Below are positions 55,491 through 64,000 of a stretch of 64,000 nucleotides of DNA, in pieces. Below the pieces are notes generated by a model. It had not been told where the DNA came from. It searched no databases and saw nothing but the letters and a program-made list of their open reading frames with translations. Source of the DNA: Anastrepha obliqua (taxonomy: Eukaryota > Arthropoda > Insecta > Diptera > Tephritidae); assembly GCF_027943255.1 (NCBI RefSeq), contig NC_072894.1:73509601-73573600 (forward strand). The letters run 5' to 3'. Both the position numbers and the translations under genes were made by a program. How positions within the stretch are numbered: the first letter of the stretch is position 1; each line of letters opens with the position of its first letter.

Positions 55491-58019
55491 CTTGTATGTA
55501 TACGAGTATGTGTATATACAAATTTTCAGAATAACGGGAGGAATTTGTTCATCCATTCGTCCATGCACACGTATATATAAAAATTTAGGCGAAAACTTTT
55601 TCTATCGCTTGGTGTTTCAGTCCCACCCATTCGTCTAATTCGGCTTCAAACTTCTTTACTTGCCGATAAAATGCACATAATATTAAAATAATTTGCCACA
55701 CAAAAATGTTACCATTAACATCGCCACATTAATCACACATGGGAAAGCACTTGCTAGAAATTAAGCGTGGACCAGTATTACCCCTAACCTAACATAGTAT
55801 TACCTCGAATTGAGTTAATTCGGCAGTAATCGCTACTTAGTCCGGTTTACTGCAAGGTTTTGACAGCCCATATTACCGTTAGCAAACCGACCGATCAGAT
55901 ATTTCAATTTTTTCAGTTACGGTTGACACGACCGTGGGAATTCTCTTACTTTTACAAAAGTCTTAGCGGGAATTTCACTTCGCACATAATTTTCATAGAA
56001 AGCCGCATTCAAACATACTCTTATATATGTACATATACATGTCGTTACGTATGTACATTCGTGTATATTACATTCAACATCTAAGATTGATGGTGAAGTC
56101 TTATTATGATGTGATGACGAACAAAGCCAATCCTAATTTTCCGCCACTTTTTCCTAACAAATTCACTAACTGAGAGTGTTTGTAGCATCAAAACGAAAGT
56201 TCCCAAATGCAATCTGCCTGACATTGGCATTACGCCAGTAATTACTGCCATTTGACACCAACGTCACTGAAATCTCTTCAAACGTTTATGCGGCGAGAAG
56301 CGTTTGACCTAAAATTATGCTTTTTTCACAATGATAATGGGCTGGGCTTCACGTCTATATACTATATACGTACGATTAAACATTTGCATTTGCCTTTAAA
56401 TTTATACTATATACGCAGAGTATGATTGTGTGTGTGTGTATGAATATACGCATGTAAAATTTTTATTCTGTATGCCGGTTCCCATTGTTCTTTCTCCATG
56501 AATATACTTAACCTACTTTTGCACTCTCGTCTCTGATAATATTCAATCGAAGCGAATGGTTCGAATAAATATCTGACGGATAAATGTTTACGTATATGTA
56601 TATACATATGTGTATTTAAAACACAGACGATTAATATATGTATGTAAGTAGGTACAGGTTGCGATTGTATTACATATATATTCATCCGAAGATGTTGTCA
56701 TGAAGACAAATATTTTCTGGTGTTTGCATATTTAATTGAAAATTGTAATGAAGAACTATATAATTGGATACTGAATTGCGAGGGCTAACTAAGAAGTTTG
56801 CGCAATCGGCTAGTATTGATGGGAGTTAAAACTTTATGATATTTCCCCTATTCTATATTAATAAACTGAACTTTTTATAAATAAAAACAACTTATGACGT
56901 CATTTTTTGGAAATTTTTTTTTCGATATACTAGTTCAGCGTTGCCATACCGTGAAATAGGTAAGATAAGTTATGATGTAAATAACTGCAACTTGACCAAC
57001 ATTTTACCGAAAGGGGTTAAATGCTTTAAACAGCATATGGTGCTGATTGTTAACACAACCCTCTTTACAAGTAAGACAGGCGATTTCAATCGGGTAAAAA
57101 AACCATAATAGTAGATCGTTCATAGAAAGAATTCTATTCAAAACACATTGAGAATGTGAAAGATTTCTCTATTAATAATATATTAAAAAATCGTACGAAG
57201 AAATCATTGACTTAAATGTGGGAATTCCTTAGACAACTGACTCAGTCTTTTGGCCAAACTGCATTTAGCAATGAAATGAAATTTGTGTATCGAAGCAGAT
57301 ATTATATATGGACTTTGCACTATTTGGAAATTTTGTTTTTTAATAGATCGTACAACTTTTGTAGGGCCCTACGTTGTGTTGTTGTATATCTAATGGCCGA
57401 GAAATTGGTGGAGCAGTTTTATTATTTCTTTTTGTAATTTCCAAAAGTTACTAGTTCATGAACTTTACCATTTGACATGCTAGATCATATAAAATTAAGG
57501 TTGCGTTTGTTTAAAAAAAGTACCTGCAGATATGCATTGAAGACCTTAAAGCATTTAAATTTGTCTGGGCCTATTTTTTTTCGACATGGTTTCATAGTGT
57601 AGGAAAAAAGTCCATTAATTCATAGCTCTAAGATTAATTTCGAACGACCCAAATTTTAAAGTTTAATTTCTTCTCACATAATTATAATACTTCATCTTTT
57701 TACAATATTCGCAATTCTCTGCTTTTTTTTTAATTTGTGGGGGGCTTGAAATCGACTTTAGTGCTATACTCCAGTTGACTTTTTTTTCTTATAACTTCAT
57801 GTAGAATGCGAATCTGCTGGGAAGGCCGAAAAAAATTACCCGTCCTAATGTGCATTCATACATATGTATAACAAGGTTGAAATATTTATTTAAATAATAA
57901 TTCTAATTTTTTGTTTTCGTATATCGAGGTTGAATTCATGTCGCGAACCGATTTCGCTCACATCTTAGGTGTATCTGGTAGGCTAATTTACCAACACTTT
58001 AAAAAAACAGAAACTACAC
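55491..58019. other. AT-rich intergenic, nothing recognised
   Basis: Simple repeats (ATACATAT, GTGTGTGTGT near 56425) and short frames. No domain-like protein on either strand. Confidence 0.45.
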
Positions 58020-59700
58020 CGACTTAGGTTACGTTTGGGTTACTGTCACTCTCCATGAGGCTGTAGGCCCTTTGTGGTACCACTAGCTTGGGCTCAAGTT
58101 CTCTGATAATTCCCTATGTGGTGAAACCACTTCTCCCTAATAAATTATGAGATATTGCGAATGGATGCGGATTCAAAGTCTAAGTCATCCAAAGAAGTAT
58201 GAAGCTGTGTCCCGTTCAGGTGAGAGCGTGTCATTAGAGGAAAACACACATACGTTTCCTACGTGTTCACTTTATTAATGGAAGGCCGGTCTAGATTGAT
58301 GAGAGGCCTGGTTCTGTGCTCATTCTTTCTTGGCCAGGCCTGTCTCGTTATCTTACAAGTGGGCTCCGTGTCCATCCACTTTTGCCCTGTGTGATGTAGA
58401 CCAACCTGATCCAAGCACTAAAGAGATTTTATGACAGCTTAACTATCGGAGCAGATAGTGATCGGTTTCCCTGCATTGGAGTAGTACCTCACCCATAATG
58501 CATACTCTTTTATAGCTATTAACTCAGCCTGAAAAACGCTGCAGTTGGCGAATCCCCGTAGGCTTAGATTCAATTGAAGCACTTCCGAATGGATGCCACT
58601 TTTAACACTATAATTTTGTCTTGGGCTGTAAATGAAGATAGCCACTGCCTGGGTCAAGGTCTTAACGTTATACCACTAACATCTTTCTGTGATTCGTGAG
58701 GAACAAAACGGAATTATGGAGCATTGTAATCTAGCTCCCTATGTGTTCACGGAAGAGTTACGAGATTTTCGAGTGCCCAAATCTGAAAAAATATTCCAGA
58801 GTAGGCATGCATGCATTCAGTCTAATTGCGTTGCAATTATTACATAATTTGTCATAGATATCAATGAGACGGAAATGTAATAGAGAGAGTCTCAGGAACC
58901 TTGGTAGGGGTAGTAATTCCTGTGCCTTTTTCGAGTTTGTTACTTGGCATAGATATTTTTTGCAGTATGGCAACGCCATAATTATCATTCATCATAAATT
59001 TTTTCCATCATGTCAAAGTAAGTCATGCACATTTTTAGATTTTCAGTCATTTTTAGTATTTTCTTATTTTTTTTTTTGCAATGAATGTAAAATATTTAAT
59101 AAAGAGGCGCCTGCCCCTTGCTAAAGGCTTTTCGCCGAACCAAGAAGTATAATTACACAGAAAAGAAAGCGCCTTTCAGCAAATATGGAGAGAAATGGAT
59201 TTTTTATACCTCAGCTAAATATTAAAATTTTAATTTTTGTGCATTTCCCTTTGTAAAATGCAAACTAAACGTAAAAAAATCCGTTCAATAGCAAAATTAA
59301 AAAACAAATTTTCTGATTTGATATAGAAGGCCGTGCTGCCCTTTGTAACCTTTCATTTTGCTCTTGAATACCTTATTTTCCAATTTTGACCTCTAGACAG
59401 TGACGCCATAGTACAGGATAGCCAGTGTACTACGCGGTGTTTAAAGCCCCATCTTTTGCATATAGCCATTTTGAATGCACATAAGGAAGTGACCACTTTT
59501 CTAGGCCTGCCTGCGATGTTTCGGTAAGTCTCAGTCCATTTTGTGAGGGGCCTTGAAGGCACCATTTCTGTTTTTTTATCAGTCCACTCTCTCTGCTCTG
59601 CACGATGTAACGGTTCGTTCAGAACTTGGCGATGTTTTGCTGATGTTGTTAATGCAACCTCGTCCGCATAAGCTATGACATTACAGCCAATACTTTACAA
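58020..59700 (-). pseudogene. Jockey/R1-like LINE, broken
   Basis: On the minus strand, from high to low coordinates: a reverse transcriptase core near 59690-59350 (A-Y-A-D-E-V-A-L in place of the YADD box, then A-I-C-K-R-W-G and V-V-H-W-L); an unreadable stretch; RNase H at 58657-58439 (L-N-L-S-L-R-G, C-S-V-F-Q-A-E-L-I-A-I-K-E, C-S-D-S); then a C-terminal remnant with L-I-N-L-D-R-P-S-I and a 3' end TACCACAAAGGGCCTACAGC. Stops and frameshifts are present throughout, and Asp to Glu in the catalytic box would itself inactivate it. Confidence 0.75.
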
Positions 59701-61519
59701 TTTTAAGAGTAGAGTATTTATAGTGAGATTTCAGAGTACATATCATTTTTGCTATAATTGTTAGCTCCTTTTGTAGTGTGACAAAGTGGAAAACCACTTA
59801 TTTTCTATAGCTGTGTCTTGATTTATTTCTCTATGCGCAAACCGCGAATTGTTCAGAAACTTGATGGAAAAGTTAAATGTGCACGTTGTCGCAGTAATTA
59901 AAAAACCGCTATAATGAACTTTGTCTGCATTCAAGGAAAGTCTTAAAAGCATACACTCGCACATACATCGATGTATTCATGTATGTATGAGCACGTGTGT
60001 ATAAAATATGACTTTTAAATTATGTATCTATACAAGTAAGTTTTCATATACACTTCTCCCATGCAACTCTATAAAAATTTCAAATATTCACGCACGTAAA
60101 CCTGGATATTACCTATGGTAGACTCATATTTTTCACAGAATTTTGTTTTGTGTATTTTCAAGGCGAACACACCATATAGTTTCCTGAATATGTATGCAAT
60201 AATACATACATACTAGAAATTGACATATCTATAAGTACAATACATAAATAAAACATTAAGCGAATAATATTTTCCACGCTGATACTGGTTTGACACTGGA
60301 AGAGACCAAGAACAGCAGAAGAACACAAGATGCTTATAGCCATAATATAATATGTAAGTAGCCATGCACCAATACAACACCAAGTTGCATCGAACAGAGA
60401 ATCATCCATTTTCTCCCTGTTCGTTTTTGAATGAGGTCACTTACATTGGTAATACTTCTCCAAAAGCACCGGTAAGCCATTTTGGGTATGATATGTTTTC
60501 TTTTTTTGTTTTTGTACAGCAGATAGTTCCAAGAAAATGCACAATCAACTCCACGATTTAATCTCAAAATCGTTTAATATGAATTAATACAAAATGTGCA
60601 CATTAGCATAAAAAAAATTTGAATTCACTTTCCACTATCGATCACAACATATACCATAGGTATATAGCTCTTTCTATATTTGTATGTTTAGCGTTTCTCT
60701 TTTGAGTCAAGGTGGGTTAATGGCTAATGGCTTAAATTTCAGTCATTTCGAATACGCGTAAGGAACGACGGAAACGATCAAAATGACCAGAAACGAAGCG
60801 TTTGTTTATTATACACGAACCGAACAAGTCGAGAGCTCACCTTAGACTGGCGGTTAAAATATCTTTTACGATTTCTTAAGCATTCAACTGTGATTTGGTG
60901 GAGACAGTTCTTATGTCCAACAGCTGCTTGCCGTTGGTAGCAGTACCAACTTAATGATTTGGCTGTTTGCCTTAGCAGGTTTTCGTGGTTTCTCTCTTTC
61001 TCTACCACAGGAACTATGTTTTCTTCTTTTACTACTGTATCTACATACTTAGATATCTATATATCATTCACACTCAATATAAATTTCTTCGTCGCGGACG
61101 TTTACATCTACATATGTACACATGCATGAATATATGTATGATATGTAGTTAAAAATTTCTCGCGCCTCATTTTCCTGTTCTGTTTGCGCTGATAGTAGCT
61201 TTGCCTCTAAATAAAAATTGTTTATTTCAAACAAGCCTTCACTAAACTTGCCAAAGAAAAAACTTGCATACGTAACCGTTACTAATAAAAAAATTACACA
61301 TTTTTAAGTAATTGAATAATGCGACGACATATAGTATTTAAGTATCCAAGTAAAAGTGGACAAACAATTACTTTACGAAATGGCAATGCATTTTCATTGA
61401 AAATATGTACGTTTTGAAACCTTCTTTTTTACAGTCGCCCATTTACAGTCGCCGTTTTACGAACAAAAAAAAATAAGTACAATTGAAACCGTGTCCGAAG
61501 ATGCACCGTAGTAATATCT
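59701..61519. other. Intergenic, nothing recognised
   Basis: Frames of 60-83 codons on both strands around 60150-60570 show no known motif. Confidence 0.4.
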
Positions 61520-62045
61520 GGCATGTGCCCACTAGACATACCAGCAATGGAAGCTGCCCAAATAGCGACAACACAGAGGCCTATAAGCTCGTATTCCCGT
61601 GCGGCGTTACGAGAAATCTGCCTCGATGAGTGGCAAACAAGGGAGGTAACTCTACAAAAACGCTTTGGTGCACAAATGCATTCCATGCACAATGAGGCCA
61701 CTTGGCGAAGTGGAATTTACCTGACCCAGTTCTTGAGTGGACTAGGCATACTTACACAGGATCCGTAAATGAAAAACTCCATAGAGCCTTTGGAGAACCT
61801 GATTCGCCGGAATCATGCGTGCAACTAATGCTGCGCTCGAAATAAAAGTGGAATGCTGCCGGGACTATGAAAGAGATGAGGCGTTTGGAAAGACTGAGGC
61901 ACAGCAGCGACGCCTAATCACCTTCCCTCTCCGCGATATAATAAATGACGGTAGTCCCACGGCGGGAGGTGATGGAAATAAACAGGCTTATCCTGGCTTC
62001 AGAAGGCCACTTGAGGGTAGCGCGATATCACAATGGCTATAAAAT
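61520..62045 (+). pseudogene. LINE C-terminal region remnant (R1-like)
   Basis: The plus frame 61523-61768 reads A-A-L-R-E-I-C-L-D-E-W-Q-T-R, then Y-L-T-Q-F-L-S-G-L-G. This matches the stretch after RNase H in R1-type LINEs (W-Q..W and L-T-Q-x-L-S-G-H-G). A frameshift near 61760 moves the remainder (K-L-H-R-A-F-G) to another frame. The 75-codon frame after it is probably the same element, decayed. Confidence 0.5.
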
Positions 62046-62149
62046 AAAAAAAACAAGAACTTCATTTTTTGGCTGATTTGTCATAAGTGTCACTCACATG
62101 CCTTAAACAGGGTAAAAACAATCGGCGTATAATATTCAGAGATGTTAGA

Positions 62150-62265
62150 TAGATTCGACGCCTATTGAAACGAAAAGCGACATAATTTCGGCAAGAAAAA
62201 GTTTTCTTCCACGAGGACAGCGCATCGTACCAACGCACCTCTCAATAATTCTACCACATACTCAG
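62150..62265 (+). pseudogene. Mariner transposase trace
   Basis: L-D-R-F-D-A-Y, stop, N-E-K-R..F-G-K-K-K, then in the next frame V-F-F-H-E-D-S-A-S-Y, where mariner has F-H-x-D-N-A-P. Short and heavily decayed. Confidence 0.4.
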
Positions 62266-63781
62266 AGCTAAGCAAAGGTCTCTAGGGGCCAAATCTGGTG
62301 AATGCTTTAACAATTCGAACTTTAAATCATTGATTTAAATGGACACAAAAAATTCCTTTCGCATTCCAAAAACACAGTTTACTGAAGCCCAATATTTCGG
62401 TCAAAATATTGCTTACACTAAATCTCTTTCAGTCACTCGACGATTTTCTCTAATCGAAAACTAACCTGTCCCTACATTCATTATCGAAGAAGAGATCTGA
62501 TAACCAGATTATTTTCCAATAATTTTCTTCATTAAACTTAGTTTATCCATATTTTAACAATGTTTCAGTAGAATTATTTTTTATTTTAGGCGTTTTTATA
62601 AGTTTTAAAAAGTGAAAGGAAGTTTTAAAATAAAAGAGTAAAAAAAACAAAAACGTATGGCCGGCTTTAGTTGAAAAATGAAAAACGCGAAATACCCAAA
62701 ACATTAAAGCACGACACTTTCTTTCTTGTAATATGGGTCTAATTTTTTCCATCGAATGTGTTTCCAATATACGATGAACACTAGAAAACTGAGGTTGTTG
62801 AGGATGTTGGCCATAGCGTTCGTGGAGTATTTGCTTATATATTTTAGTGTAAACGTGGTCGTGCTTTTTTAAGGCAGACTTTCTCAGTTTGGGTCTACGC
62901 AGCGAATGCAGACTTCATCACCACAGACGCTTCAGGGACGTTAGGGTCTTCACGCATTGAGAAATCGCATGGTAAAGGTACGACAGCTGGGAGCTAACGC
63001 GTTCTTTTAAAAATACTTGGCTGCGACGGACAACGAATAAAATTACTGCCACTAAAATGATTTTTGCGCACACGGAAAAAGTCTTCCACATTGTCGCTTG
63101 ACTTGGCAATTAGGAGGCTTAAAATTACGTACAAGTTTATGTTTCTTGATCTTGCCGCACACAATACAACTCCGGTGAAATTTGTGCCGTTAAAGTCAAT
63201 GCTTTTGCTTCTAGTTTCAAAATGAATTCTGGCAAAAATTCTAGTTACTGTAAATAAATAAAAAACTGAGACTTTATTTGTGTTGGGCCCCTAAGTAATA
63301 ATGTTTTTGCAGGAAACGAACCCACTAAATTTAATTAAGAAATGAGTCTTTTAAGAAATGAGTCTTTTAAGCCTTTTATAATAAATCGGTGTTGAAAGAT
63401 AGAAAATTTTAAATCCATTATTTTTATACGATGCAAACTCAAAACTAGCAATTTAGAAAATGATAATATTTCATTTTAATCGTAAATGAAATATAACTGA
63501 AATTAAAATAAACTTAGGGAAAAATATGAAAATAGTCAGGAATATACAAAATGAGGTATAGTAGAAATTAGATAGGCTGAGAGATGGTAATAGTTTAATC
63601 ACAACCACATTCAATATACAGAATTAAAATAGTAGTGTATTTATCCTTTGTAGTTGCTCCTACAGACCATAGAATCAGAAATTGAGTTCCAGCGCCTTTC
63701 AAGTAAGAATATTTGGGGATAATAAGACTATGATGCCAACTTGCAAGAGAAGGTACCTTTGCGCCAAACATAATTAATTTT
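62266..63781. other. Intergenic, nothing recognised
   Basis: A 63-codon minus frame (62918-63109) with a hydrophobic stretch (I-I-L-V-A-V-I-L-F-V-V) is unrecognised and unsupported by context. Confidence 0.35.
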
Positions 63782-64000
63782 ATGGGGGTACCTCTCGCAA
63801 CTTGTAAGCTTCTTATTAAGGACGTACTAATCAGTTCTGTAAATCAATTGAGTAGACTTCAAATTAAGACCTTAGTAAGGGCTCTCATAGGACATTGTCT
63901 CATAGGAAATCATGCAAGGAAATTAGGCGTTTACATGCATGATTTCTGTCATAGCTGCTGGTATGAGGAGGAGTTGGAAAAAATGCAACATCTTTTTTGC
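63782..64000 (+). CDS. Jockey/R1-like LINE ORF2 C-terminal part (runs off window)
   Basis: The open frame from the ATG at 63782 to the window end is 73 codons with no stop. It reads M-G-V-P-L-A-T-C-K-L-L-I, then L-Q-I-K-T-L-V-R-A-L-I-G-H-C-L-I-G-N-H-A and a zinc-knuckle-like C-H-S-C..E-E-E-L-E-K-M-Q-H-L-F-C. This is the segment that follows RNase H in jockey/R1-type LINEs (L-T-G-H-C..C-R-x-C..E-H-x-L-C). The ATG is internal to the family protein, so the real start is upstream and lost or frameshifted. Its place in the order matches the element at 58020-59700, on the opposite strand. Confidence 0.75.
   Translation, partial: MGVPLATCKLLIKDVLISSVNQLSRLQIKTLVRALIGHCLIGNHARKLGVYMHDFCHSCWYEEELEKMQHLFC

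Overview
This window looks like nuclear DNA from a higher fly, most probably a tephritid fruit fly or close relative. The host genes are dipteran-like, introns are short with GT..AG ends, base composition is AT-rich with many ATACATACATATG-type runs, and the DNA is crowded with mariner, LINE and SINE debris. The species call is inference; no marker gene is present.

Three host genes can be rebuilt exon by exon, all on the minus strand. RpS4 (5376-6839) gives a complete 261-residue ribosomal protein and carries a likely H/ACA snoRNA in an intron. SRm160 (13194-19885) gives a 1250-residue PWI-domain, SR-rich splicing coactivator. A Spätzle-family cystine-knot ligand (38351-40637) is recovered except for its first exon. 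The last two exons of a small unrecognised gene sit at 10491-10947. Nothing suggests these genes work together; two serve general gene expression and one is a secreted signalling ligand.

The rest is mostly transposable elements. Left end: LINE 3' part (1-872), deleted mariner (917-1758), tRNA-like SINE, and a dispersed repeat present twice. Middle: a 4.03-kb P-superfamily-like element (20415-24446) with perfect 29-bp terminal inverted repeats (TIRs) and a THAP-domain exon, lying about 0.5 kb upstream of the SRm160 start codon. 26-35 kb: a SINE inside a LINE-bearing segment; a three-level nest (SINE head, hAT-like element with palindrome arrays, TTAA element); a LINE tail with a 13-bp target-site duplication (TSD) inside a pogo-like remnant; and a mariner inside a SINE tail. 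34-47 kb: several mariner relics of at least four kinds. Right third: more SINEs, a mariner with good TIRs, and pieces of at least two LINE types, one running off the end of the window.

The most unusual items are the P-like THAP element with its duplicated terminal-exon module, the nested hAT-like element with about 15 and 17 TTCGAA palindromes in inverted arrays, a shared 3' tail linking the local LINE and SINE, a 106-bp retroposed element with a 14-bp TSD, and the candidate snoRNA. All calls come from reading the sequence; no database search was run.
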